In this document: positions 9,169 to 19,685 of the stretch, piece after piece
Layout: each line of letters opens with the position of its first letter
Position numbering within the stretch: the first letter of the stretch is position 1
Source: Bacteroidaceae bacterium
GTDB taxonomy: Bacteria; Bacteroidota; Bacteroidia; Bacteroidales; Bacteroidaceae
DNA: 64,000 bases
Assembly (NCBI GenBank): GCA_017651245.1
Contig: JAGCDQ010000022.1
Coordinates: 62,001-126,000, forward strand
Direction of reading: 5' to 3'
The notes under the pieces: model-generated
Database searches by the model: none
Told to the model about the DNA's origin: nothing
Seen by the model: only the letters and a program-made list of their open reading frames with translations
Position numbers and translations under genes: made by a program

Positions 9169-11220
9169 ATGAAAAAGTTATTTTCGATTCTTTTCTCGTT
9201 CTGTGCCCTGACAGCATCGGCTCAGAACCCTTATCTTCCCCTTTGGGAGCACTTGCCAGATGGTGAGCCTCGTGTATTCGAAGATCCTGACAATCCTGGC
9301 AAGTATCGTGCTTACATCATTGGTTCGCACGACGTGACTTACACCGCTTATTGTGGTAACGACGTGCGTATGTGGTCTGCTCCTGTTGAAGACCTCAGCC
9401 AGTGGCGTGATGAAGGTCCTATCTTCTCTCATTATGTGGATGGCAGATGGGACACGATGTATGCTCCAGACCTCGTGGAGGTGAAGGACAAGGCAACCGG
9501 TAAGAAGACTTACTGGCTCTATCCTCACTCTCGTGGCTGGCGTCGTACTCCAATGGTTTGTAAGGGTGACCGTCCCAATGGTCCTTTCACTCCTGTCAAC
9601 CTGACCCCTGACGGTCGTCAGTGTGTGGAGGGTTCACTCATCGACTTCGACCCTTCTGTGTTCATTGAGAATATCACAGACAAGAAAGATCCTGACTACG
9701 ACAAGGGCTTCCGTGCTTATGTGTTCTATGGTTTCCAGCACTCTACTGCTTGTGAGCTTGACCAGAACACGATGTACAGCAAGCGTCAAGGTACAGACCT
9801 GATTGACCCATTCATTCCAGCCAGCAGTGCCGATGGCCGTCTGCTCGATAGGGCTGGTAGCGAGTACAAGGCACTCTACAAAGGTCAGAACCCTCTCGAT
9901 TTCAACTTCTTCGAGGCATCTTCTATCCGTCAGGTGGGCAACAAATACGTGATGGTGTTCTCTGGCTATAGCGGTAAGGAATATGGTTTGGGTAACACCA
10001 ACTCTGCACTCCGCTATGCTTATGGTGACTCTCCACTGGGTCCTTGGCGTTCTGGTGGTGTGTTGGTTGACTCTCGTGGCGTGGTGGTGAATGAGGATGG
10101 TTCTAAGCTCATTACAACCAATGCAGGTCACAACACGCATGGTTCTTTGCAAGAGATCAATGGTCAGTGGTATGTGTTCTATCACCGTCCTCCACGTGGC
10201 TTCGGTAATGCACGCCAGGCAATGGTGGCTCCTGTGAAGATTGAGTGGGACAAGAAGTCTGTAGCTGATGGCGGCAAGGTTCGCATCGTTGGTTACGATC
10301 CCTATACAAAGAATAATGAATGGACAGCAAAGGCAAGCGACGGTAATGAATATACTGGTGCAGAGGTGACTTCTGAAGGTTTCCAGATTTATGGCCTTCC
10401 TCCTTACGCTTACTACTCTGCAGGTCTTGCTTGTTACATGTATGGTCCTAACAGTAACCAGTGGATGCAGGATAACCACGACGTATGGAACAACTCAATG
10501 GATCTCGCAGGTATCCAGAATGGTGGCATCGTCGGCTTCAAGTATTTCGGCTTTGGCGGTTTGGCAAAGGATTCAAAAGGCTGTAAGGCTTTTGAGGGTA
10601 CCAAGAAAGGCGACGGAACGACGTTGGAATTGACCATGACGCCAAGCGGCAAGGGCAACTTCAAGATTCACGTCAAGTTGGATGATCCTTGGAAGGGTCA
10701 GGAAATCGGTGTCATCGACGTTCCAGCTTCTGCGAATAATAAGAGAACGTATGGTGTGGATGTTCCTGCAGTTGAAGGACTCACTGGCAAGCATGCCATC
10801 TATCTCGTGGTGGAAGGCGACGAAATCAAGCAGCCAGAACAGCCACAAGGTCGTCCTCAGTTTGGCGGCGGTGGCAGACAGCAGCAGGGTCAGCAGCGTC
10901 CACAGGGTCTCTTCGACCTTCATGGACTCTGTTTCAGCAAGGGGCCTGCAAGCATCAAGGCTCCTGTTGTGCCAACTGTGACCATTACGGTTGATGGCAA
11001 GGAAATCAAATTGCCTACAGCACCTATGTTCTCCACCAACGACAATGGTTTCATGATGGCGAACAACTATCAGGCATACGCACCACTCAAGGATAACTCT
11101 GTCATCAAGGCTACAGCTTCCGATCCTGCTGTCACCTTCCAGATTGGCAGTATTTCCAATGGTCGTGCGACCGTGAAGTGCACCTACAAAGGTCAGACGA
11201 AGAACTACTTCATCAACTAA
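9169..11220 (+). CDS. GH43-family glycosidase with C-terminal carbohydrate-binding domain
   Basis: A signal peptide (MKKLFSILFSFCALTASAQ) precedes a five-bladed propeller of GH43 type (about 20-370). EPRVFEDPDNPG carries the likely catalytic base Asp, and NFFEASSIRQVGNKYVMVFSG the likely acid Glu. A CBM6-like beta-sandwich follows (about 380-555: YYSAGLACYMYG, GFKYFGFGG, AIYLVVEG). Then a Gln/Gly/Pro-rich insertion at about 557-582 (QFGGGGRQQQG) and a short final beta-domain. It starts 40 bases after GH95, so it is probably in the same transcript. Expected activity is arabinofuranosidase or xylosidase on xylan decorations; the subfamily was not recognised. Confidence 0.82.
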   Translation: MKKLFSILFSFCALTASAQNPYLPLWEHLPDGEPRVFEDPDNPGKYRAYIIGSHDVTYTAYCGNDVRMWSAPVEDLSQWRDEGPIFSHYVDGRWDTMYAPDLVEVKDKATGKKTYWLYPHSRGWRRTPMVCKGDRPNGPFTPVNLTPDGRQCVEGSLIDFDPSVFIENITDKKDPDYDKGFRAYVFYGFQHSTACELDQNTMYSKRQGTDLIDPFIPASSADGRLLDRAGSEYKALYKGQNPLDFNFFEASSIRQVGNKYVMVFSGYSGKEYGLGNTNSALRYAYGDSPLGPWRSGGVLVDSRGVVVNEDGSKLITTNAGHNTHGSLQEINGQWYVFYHRPPRGFGNARQAMVAPVKIEWDKKSVADGGKVRIVGYDPYTKNNEWTAKASDGNEYTGAEVTSEGFQIYGLPPYAYYSAGLACYMYGPNSNQWMQDNHDVWNNSMDLAGIQNGGIVGFKYFGFGGLAKDSKGCKAFEGTKKGDGTTLELTMTPSGKGNFKIHVKLDDPWKGQEIGVIDVPASANNKRTYGVDVPAVEGLTGKHAIYLVVEGDEIKQPEQPQGRPQFGGGGRQQQGQQRPQGLFDLHGLCFSKGPASIKAPVVPTVTITVDGKEIKLPTAPMFSTNDNGFMMANNYQAYAPLKDNSVIKATASDPAVTFQIGSISNGRATVKCTYKGQTKNYFIN

Positions 11221-11246
11221 TGTAGCCTTGTAGGATAAACTTTTTT

Positions 11247-11289
11247 CCACCGTACTGCTGTTTTTGCTGCAGTGCGGTGGAATTTTTTT
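11247..11289 (+). terminator. Intrinsic terminator after GH43
   Basis: CCACCGTACTGC (11247-11258) pairs with GCAGTGCGGTGG (11269-11280) with one U-G pair, followed by a run of nine T. Degenerate copies of the right arm (TCTCCGCAC words) recur to about 11345. Confidence 0.8.
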
Positions 11290-11351
11290 TTCTCCGCACT
11301 CGAACAATTTTTTCTCCGCACAGTAAAAATATCTCCACCGCACTCACACAC

Positions 11352-11440
11352 AAAAAAACGAGGTTCCCCTTCATCACGAAGAAAAACCTCCCAGTTGAAT
11401 ACTAAACTTTTTTTACTAACCTATTTATTATCAATTTTTC
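11352..11440 (-). ncRNA. Candidate small RNA, copy A (about 88 nt)
   Basis: On the minus strand a -7 element TAACTTTG (complement of 11446-11453) is followed after about 50 bases by a hairpin (11360-11390; stem GAGGTT/AACCTC with an inner CTTC/GAAG) and a run of seven T (complement of 11352-11358), so a short transcript would start near 11440 and stop near 11352. No open frame of note lies inside. The promoter and 5' part match a second unit at 23723-23817, and both terminal hairpins carry the loop word TTCGTGA. It lies opposite the leader of the GH43 gene at 11671. No -33 TTTG is present, so expression may need an activator. Confidence 0.5.
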
Positions 11441-11631
11441 TGCTGCAAAGTTACGGACTTTTTACGACATAGGCTTTCTCGTATGTTTCAACAATTTTAT
11501 GAGGTGTTACAAATCGCTTTTTTGTGAAAAATAGTGGGTAAGACAGGGAAATATAGGGACTTATAAGAACGAATGTAACAAAAATGAAAAATTATGGAAC
11601 GCCAAAGAAAGTATTATCTTGGCATTTTCCG

Positions 11632-11639
11632 TACCTTTG
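11632..11639 (+). promoter_or_regulatory. -7 element of the GH43/GH10 unit
   Basis: TACCTTTG lies 31 bases before ATG 11671 and inside the longer open frame that begins at 11584. This argues that translation starts at 11671, where a signal peptide begins. No good -33 element is seen. Confidence 0.55.
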
Positions 11640-11670
11640 CACCCAATGCTATTCCAAAACTTATCAATAT

Positions 11671-13314
11671 ATGAGAAAATTACTATCTATTATTGGCTTT
11701 TTTGTGACCGTCTCAATGGCGGCACAAACAGCAAGTACAGCTGAGTCAAAGGTACAAGTCAAGAATCCTTTTATCTGGGCAGATGCTCCTGACCCAGACA
11801 TTATTCGTGTGGGTGACTATTACTATCTGGTGACTACCACGATGCATCTTTTCCCAGGTGCTCCTATTATGCGAAGCACGGATTTGGTGCATTGGGAGAC
11901 TATATCTTATCTGTTTGACGAGATTAAGGACACGCCTCGTTACGATTTGAAAGAGGGAACCGTGTATGGTCGTGGTCAGTGGGCAACTTCCCTCCGTTAC
12001 CACAAGGGCACGTTCTGGGCGCTCTTTGTAGCAAATGATGATCCTCACAAGTCCATGGTGTTCAAGACAGAAGACCCTGCCAAAGGTTGGAAATTGCATA
12101 GCCGTCTGCCTGCATACCATGATTCATCACTCTTCTTCGATGATGACGACCGTGTGTATGTGTTCTCTGGCAGTGGTGACATCAATCTTGTGGAATTGAC
12201 AGCTGACCTTACCGCTGAAAAGCCAGGTGGAATCCGTAAGAGATTGCAACTCAATGGCCGTCCTCAGGGTCTGCACGAGGGTAGCCGTGTCATCAAGCAT
12301 GACGGCATGTACTACTTGCTCTGCATCTCTTGGCCCAACACAGGACGTCAGGAGATTGCTTACCGTAGCAAGAACATTGAAGGTCCCTATGATTCGAAGG
12401 TGATTCTGAAGAGCAAATTGGGCGGATTCAACTTCGCAGGTCAAGGTACGATTGTGGATGGCAAGCATGGTGAGTGGTATGGTGTGATGTTCCAGGACCG
12501 TGATGGTGTCGGTCGTGTGCTCACTGTTGAACCCTGCTCATGGATTGATGGTTGGCCTATGCTTGGTACGAATGGTGACGGCGTCATTCCTGAGGTTGTC
12601 TCGCTCGACGGCAATTGTGAGTGCCACAAAGAACCTCAATATGCTGTGATTGAGAAGGATTACCAGTGGAATCACAACTATATCAAGGCTGATATTGCTC
12701 CTCTGCCCAAGAAAGGTGAAAGCATCAGTTTCGGTAAGCCAATGCGCGATCCAGCCACTTATCGCCAGACTTCTTCATGGGAAGGCATGGTGCTGAAGAC
12801 TTCGGTTCTTTGCAAAAACATCTTTGATGCCCGTAATACATTGACTTGGCGCACATGGGGCCCAACCTGTTCAGACACTATTTGCATCGATGCTCGCAAG
12901 ATGAAAGATGGCGATTGTGCAGGTTTTGCGGCATTTAATGGAGATTCTGGTCTCTTGACAATTAAACTTAATGGTGGTCAGTATAGTCTAACCATGAGCG
13001 AGGAAAGCGTGAGCTTGTCGAACGACACCAAGGAAATCACGAAAGTGGATGCGAAAGAGGTGGAGACCGTCAAGTTGCCAAAGGGCAAAGTGGGTAAGAT
13101 TTATCTCCGTATTGACGGCGATTTTGGCGACTTCAGTCCTAAACGTGACACGGCAAACTTCTACTATAGCTTGGATGGTAAGACCTTCACGCAGATTGGC
13201 ACTGCTGACTATAAGATGCGCTTCGACTATCGCCGCCTTTTCATGGGCACTCGCTATGCTGCTTTCTATTATTCAACGAAGCAGGTGGGTGGTCAAGTGA
13301 GCGTGGAACTGTAA
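11671..13314 (+). CDS. GH43 beta-xylosidase/arabinofuranosidase (subfamily 12-like) with C-terminal beta-sandwich
   Basis: The frame is open from 11584, but ATG 11671 begins a clean signal peptide (MRKLLSIIGFFVTVSMAAQ) downstream of a -7 element, so it is preferred. The propeller domain (about 25-320) carries the catalytic base Asp in WADAPDPDIIRVGD, the pKa-modulating Asp in YHDSSLFFDDDD and the general acid Glu in LHEGSRVIKHDG, all present. The C-terminal part (about 335-545) is the concanavalin-like domain typical of beta-xylosidases. It should release xylose or arabinose from xylo-oligosaccharides. It is 58 bases upstream of the GH10-CE1 gene and very likely cotranscribed with it. Subfamily is by resemblance only. 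Confidence 0.9.
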   Translation: MRKLLSIIGFFVTVSMAAQTASTAESKVQVKNPFIWADAPDPDIIRVGDYYYLVTTTMHLFPGAPIMRSTDLVHWETISYLFDEIKDTPRYDLKEGTVYGRGQWATSLRYHKGTFWALFVANDDPHKSMVFKTEDPAKGWKLHSRLPAYHDSSLFFDDDDRVYVFSGSGDINLVELTADLTAEKPGGIRKRLQLNGRPQGLHEGSRVIKHDGMYYLLCISWPNTGRQEIAYRSKNIEGPYDSKVILKSKLGGFNFAGQGTIVDGKHGEWYGVMFQDRDGVGRVLTVEPCSWIDGWPMLGTNGDGVIPEVVSLDGNCECHKEPQYAVIEKDYQWNHNYIKADIAPLPKKGESISFGKPMRDPATYRQTSSWEGMVLKTSVLCKNIFDARNTLTWRTWGPTCSDTICIDARKMKDGDCAGFAAFNGDSGLLTIKLNGGQYSLTMSEESVSLSNDTKEITKVDAKEVETVKLPKGKVGKIYLRIDGDFGDFSPKRDTANFYYSLDGKTFTQIGTADYKMRFDYRRLFMGTRYAAFYYSTKQVGGQVSVEL

Positions 13315-13369
13315 AATTGACACATTATATATATAATTATTAGTAATTACTAAATCTTTTAAAAACTAA

Positions 13370-15544
<2,175 letters not shown>

Positions 15545-15573
15545 GCCAAATTTACTTATAAATATGTAACATT

Positions 15574-15609
15574 GCCTCGAAGGTCAATCCTGACTTTCGA
15601 GGCTTTTTT
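15574..15609 (+). terminator. Strong intrinsic terminator after GH10-CE1
   Basis: A 13-bp stem GCCTCGAAGGTCA / TGACTTTCGAGGC with loop ATCC (15574-15603) is followed by six T. It closes the GH43-GH10 unit and separates it from the next gene. Confidence 0.9.
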
Positions 15610-15717
15610 ATGTAACATGACCTGCGCAAACCATTGTTTTTCAGCTGATTTTGTTTGTTTGTAACCTATTCTAAAATTTGTGTAACCTAAAGAAAAACAT
15701 GTTTCCTAAAGGTTTGC

Positions 15718-15725
15718 TACCTTTG
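15718..15725 (+). promoter_or_regulatory. -7 element with a long leader, upstream of the 1213-aa protein
   Basis: TACCTTTG at 15718-15725 implies an untranslated leader of about 130 bases before ATG 15865. The leader is A-rich and shows no strong hairpin. The rest of the 15545-15864 spacer holds only the terminator upstream. Confidence 0.55.
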
Positions 15726-15864
15726 CAACGAAAATTGACTTGTGAAACAAGGCGATGCACATTATTTATAATAGAAAGGAAACAAACCCCAATATTATAT
15801 TTAATCAAAAACTTAATTAAAACAAAACATTAATCAAATTCAATTAACCAAAAACAAATTAGTT

Positions 15865-18800
15865 ATGAAGAAAATTAACTTATTGATTGCAGCTGGTCTG
15901 ATGTGTACTGCATCTATGCAGGCACAGACTGTTGTGGCATCACTTGGTTTTGAATATGATTCTGAGGACAAATCTAAAGTTGAAGCCTACAAAACAGACT
16001 ACGCTTTGGATAAAGATCATGGAATCTATGGAGACTGGGTGAATTACAAAGAGTCCGACACTTGGGATGAAATGTGTACGGATGACCCACATAGTGGTGA
16101 GTACTGCTTTATGGCAGCCAACACTGGCGATGTCGGTCAGACTTGGGATCGCGGTTTCAAGTTGAGTTTCCCAATGAAGTTGGAGACTCCTTATCGTGTT
16201 AGCTTCTGGGCAAAGGTCGATCCATCATATTCAGGACCTGATGGAACAGGCAACAGAACCATAGAAAGTACTGAGCTTACTTCTTGGCTTTCTAAGGGTA
16301 TGGAAATGTATGACAAGTCCATCTTGAGTTATGGTATGGATCACATGACCGGTCCAAGCGCTGACGTTAAGTTCAATGGCGAATGGCAGCATGTTTCTTA
16401 TGTGGTTTACAACCCAACAGCAGAAGCAATGGATGCAACCATCCCAGATTGGCAGGGTACTAGTACATTCCCTGTATCAATGGGTGGTGATGGTGAAGAA
16501 TCTTATAGAGATCATTTCGGTGCCAAGCTCCCAGAAGTTTACTTCTTCATTGCCAACATGTTCTGCCCTGTTACCTACTATCTCGATGATATCGTGATTG
16601 AGGAAGGCGTGACTGTAAGGGAAGTGACTTACAGTGATGAGATCATCAAGGTGGACTTTGGCTATGCTACCAACATTGCTGATTTGGCAAAGGGTGTCAA
16701 TGGTACTGCATCATTTGATCCTTCTTGCGTGACGGTGACTCAGGATGGTGAGGAAGTGCCTGTTTTGTATGTGGAAGGTAAGAGCGATGGCTACCTTTAT
16801 ATCTTCGTTGATGAACAATTGTATGATGATTCAGAGGTGATTGTGAACTTCACGGGTGCTGAAGGCATGCTTTATGGCAATGGCGATGCTTCAAAACGCC
16901 CAAGTTCTGAAACTGGTGAAGTTGCCGTGTTTGGTTTCCAGAATGAAAAGGCATACTGGGATGAAACAGTGTATGCAGAGGCTGCGGCATACGGAACGCC
17001 TGCCATGAAGAGATCTGTTCCTGTAAACAACTCATTCAACCTGAAGCCAGAAGAAGTGCAGGAAGTTTCTATCACTTACACTTCAAAGGTGCAACTCACT
17101 AAGAATGCAAAGGCTGTGCTGAAGCATGGTGGCAAGACAACAGACTTTACTGAGGGAATGAAACTGTCTTCAGATGCTTTGACCGTTACAGTTCCTGTTT
17201 CTGGTCTGGAAGATGGTGCTTACACTTTGGTTGTAACTGGTCTCAAGAACGAAACTGGTACAGAAACTGCAAACGATGCAGAGGTATCCTTCGAGATTGG
17301 TGAGGTTCAGGGTGAAACTTCTGCACAGGTGGTTTATCAGTCTGATTATACCATTGCAGGGTCAAATGTTCCTTACGGATTCAGTGGATATGGTAAAGGT
17401 GCTTGGCAAAAGAGTACCCGTGAAGCTCCTTATAGCGGTAATCAATCTGCTCCTCGTTTGATGTCAAGCGGTACATCTAAGGGTATTTATATGTGTGCCC
17501 GTCCAGAAGGTGACAAAGTGTCTCTCGAATTTGGTAAATATGCTGCCGTAGCTGCTGCAGAGAATGGCGGAACGATCACTAATCTTTACGATGAAGAAAC
17601 TAATCCAACAGGTATCGATCCAGCTACTGAAGCACTTTATCTGGAACCAGGCGATTATCTTCTTCGCTTCGTCATGCCAGCATGGGATGTTACCCGTACA
17701 GCTAAGGTCTTCAAGTCTGGTATCTATTCTGTTAATATAGATAATACTCAGGATGATCCATATGTTGATGTTCCTGTAGCGGATGCGGTATGGGAAGAGC
17801 CTGCACCTCATTCGGTTATTGGTGATGTAGGTGTTTTCGATACAAACGATCTTACCAGTGAAGATGTAACCACACATGAGTTTACCATCACTGAGCCTGG
17901 TTACTATTATGTGAAATTCACAGGTACAGATTTGGGCTATGAGGCATGGCTGTTGGTATCTCTTGCAGTCTCTGCTAAGCCTTCTTCTACTGGAGCATAC
18001 GTATTGGCTCAACTGAAGGAAGACATTGAGAAGGCTGAAGAAATGTTCAATACTACAGACGAGAAGTACAACGGCACTGCAAAGAATGCTTTGCAAGCAA
18101 CTATTCAGGAAGCAAAAGAAACCCGCTTCACAAATGAAGAAGAGGTGAATGCAATGGCGAAGAAGCTGACTGCTGCTAAGCAGGCGCTGACTGACCGCAT
18201 GACAAACTATGACAACTATGTGAAAGCTTACGAATCTGCTGTCACTGCTCTCGAGGGACTTACAGATAAGTACAAGACAAATGAAAGGCTGAAGGGTAAT
18301 CTGAAAGAAGCTCAGGATCTCGTTGAGAAGTATCAGGATGTTAATCCAACCAACTATTCTGACGAAGAACTGGCTGCAGCAATTACCGATGTGAATAATG
18401 TAAATACTATCTTGAATGGTATCAAGTCTGTTGTTGACGTTCTGACTTACCGTGCTACACAGGCATCGAATTTGGCTAAGAAGTTGATGCTTGTAGAAGA
18501 GGATGTGATTGCCGCTTTGGATGCACTTTCAAATGACGCTCCTGGTACAATTGATGCTGCTAACAAGCACAATACGCTTGCACTCTATCAGCTGATTGCT
18601 TCAGAGTATCCTCTCGACGAATTGATGGAGAAGGTTTGGAGTACTGAAACTTATCCAGATGAGGATATTGAGAATGATCCTAATTACGATGATCAAGGTC
18701 ACAAACTCTTGCGTTCTGGTATCAACCTGACGGGTTATATCAATAATCCAAACTTCTATACAACGAGGGCTAAAGAGAATATTGCTGATGGCACATTCTA

Positions 18801-19506
18801 CGCTTGGCAGTGTACTCAAAATACAGAAGATCTTGTCACTTATCAGGATCCAGGCGTGACAGGTTCAAACTTTGTGACGGATAGCAAGCTGCTATCTTAT
18901 GGTGAGGCTGTAGATTATGACCTCTATCAGATTTTGACAGACCTTCCTGTCGGTGTCTATACCGTAGAGCTTGGCTCTCGTCTCGCCACCTACGATTATG
19001 ATTACGATGGTGATGGCACAAAAGAGACCAACGAATACAACGGCTTCGACGAAAACACTGGTCTTTGGGACAAGTATGTGTATGCTCAGGTGGATGACAC
19101 CAAGCTGGATGAAACCAACACCGCTAAGTTCTCAGTTGGTGGATATGGCTCTCCACAGCCTACATACGTTTACAACGTGGTTGTGAACGAAGGTCAGCGG
19201 CTTCGCATCGGTGCCGTTGAGCACTACACTTCTGGCTTGGCTATGAAGAATGGTGAAGCAACGTCTTTCTGGGACACTACTACTTTTGTGGACAATGCTC
19301 GCATTTACTTCTCTGCTCCTCTCGAGGGCTATGACTATGCAGCTGCCGCTCAGAAGTTGGAGAACGAAATCGCAACAGAGATCAAGACTGTTGACGCAGC
19401 TCCAGCTCAGCAGAACAATGTCATCGTCAACCTCGCTGGCCAGCAGGTGGATGAGAACTACAAGGGCATCGTGATCAAGAACGGTGTGAAGTACCTGCAG
19501 AAGTAA
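15865..19506 (+). CDS. Large secreted protein of unknown function in the xylan cluster
   Basis: I do not recognise the whole protein. It has a signal peptide (MKKINLLIAAGLMCTASMQAQ). About residues 25-255 look like a carbohydrate-binding beta-sandwich (SFWAKVDPS, HVSYVVYNP, YYLDDIVIEEG). Ig-like repeats resembling SbsA-type domains follow (about 260-340 and 395-480), then another beta-domain (485-700), a helical coiled section (about 715-900, AKKLTAAKQALTD, FIVAR-like) and a final beta-domain. The C-terminus (VNLAGQQVDENYKGIVIKNG) is a variant of the terminal motif in the GH30 and CotH proteins. It has its own promoter, long leader and terminator. A surface substrate-binding role is a guess from position and domains; no catalytic motif was seen. 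Confidence 0.65.
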   Translation: MKKINLLIAAGLMCTASMQAQTVVASLGFEYDSEDKSKVEAYKTDYALDKDHGIYGDWVNYKESDTWDEMCTDDPHSGEYCFMAANTGDVGQTWDRGFKLSFPMKLETPYRVSFWAKVDPSYSGPDGTGNRTIESTELTSWLSKGMEMYDKSILSYGMDHMTGPSADVKFNGEWQHVSYVVYNPTAEAMDATIPDWQGTSTFPVSMGGDGEESYRDHFGAKLPEVYFFIANMFCPVTYYLDDIVIEEGVTVREVTYSDEIIKVDFGYATNIADLAKGVNGTASFDPSCVTVTQDGEEVPVLYVEGKSDGYLYIFVDEQLYDDSEVIVNFTGAEGMLYGNGDASKRPSSETGEVAVFGFQNEKAYWDETVYAEAAAYGTPAMKRSVPVNNSFNLKPEEVQEVSITYTSKVQLTKNAKAVLKHGGKTTDFTEGMKLSSDALTVTVPVSGLEDGAYTLVVTGLKNETGTETANDAEVSFEIGEVQGETSAQVVYQSDYTIAGSNVPYGFSGYGKGAWQKSTREAPYSGNQSAPRLMSSGTSKGIYMCARPEGDKVSLEFGKYAAVAAAENGGTITNLYDEETNPTGIDPATEALYLEPGDYLLRFVMPAWDVTRTAKVFKSGIYSVNIDNTQDDPYVDVPVADAVWEEPAPHSVIGDVGVFDTNDLTSEDVTTHEFTITEPGYYYVKFTGTDLGYEAWLLVSLAVSAKPSSTGAYVLAQLKEDIEKAEEMFNTTDEKYNGTAKNALQATIQEAKETRFTNEEEVNAMAKKLTAAKQALTDRMTNYDNYVKAYESAVTALEGLTDKYKTNERLKGNLKEAQDLVEKYQDVNPTNYSDEELAAAITDVNNVNTILNGIKSVVDVLTYRATQASNLAKKLMLVEEDVIAALDALSNDAPGTIDAANKHNTLALYQLIASEYPLDELMEKVWSTETYPDEDIENDPNYDDQGHKLLRSGINLTGYINNPNFYTTRAKENIADGTFYAWQCTQNTEDLVTYQDPGVTGSNFVTDSKLLSYGEAVDYDLYQILTDLPVGVYTVELGSRLATYDYDYDGDGTKETNEYNGFDENTGLWDKYVYAQVDDTKLDETNTAKFSVGGYGSPQPTYVYNVVVNEGQRLRIGAVEHYTSGLAMKNGEATSFWDTTTFVDNARIYFSAPLEGYDYAAAAQKLENEIATEIKTVDAAPAQQNNVIVNLAGQQVDENYKGIVIKNGVKYLQK

Positions 19507-19538
19507 TCAAATTACTCAGAATATTATTTTTTAACCGT

Positions 19539-19568
19539 GGTGGCTGTACCTCAATAGGTGCAGCCACC
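19539..19568 (+). terminator. Intrinsic terminator after the 1213-aa gene
   Basis: GGTGGCTGTACCT (19539-19551) pairs with AGGTGCAGCCACC (19556-19568), loop CAAT, with one U-G pair, followed by TGTTGTTTT. It isolates the regulator gene from the xylan enzymes. Confidence 0.85.
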
Positions 19569-19609
19569 TGTTGTTTTATGCCTTTATTCCGAAAAACTTT
19601 GTCTTTTTC

Positions 19610-19640
19610 TTTGTATTGTGCTCGCTTATCCGTAACTTTG
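19610..19640 (+). promoter_or_regulatory. Promoter of the hybrid two-component regulator
   Basis: TTTG (19610-19613) and TAACTTTG (19633-19640) are spaced by 19 bases, the canonical Bacteroidetes arrangement, so constitutive basal expression is likely. Transcription would start near 19647, which puts ATG 19656 almost at the 5' end and favours ATG 19686. Confidence 0.75.
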
Positions 19641-19685
19641 TCCCCTGAAACGTAAATGAATATACTAAACTTGACTAACTGTTTA

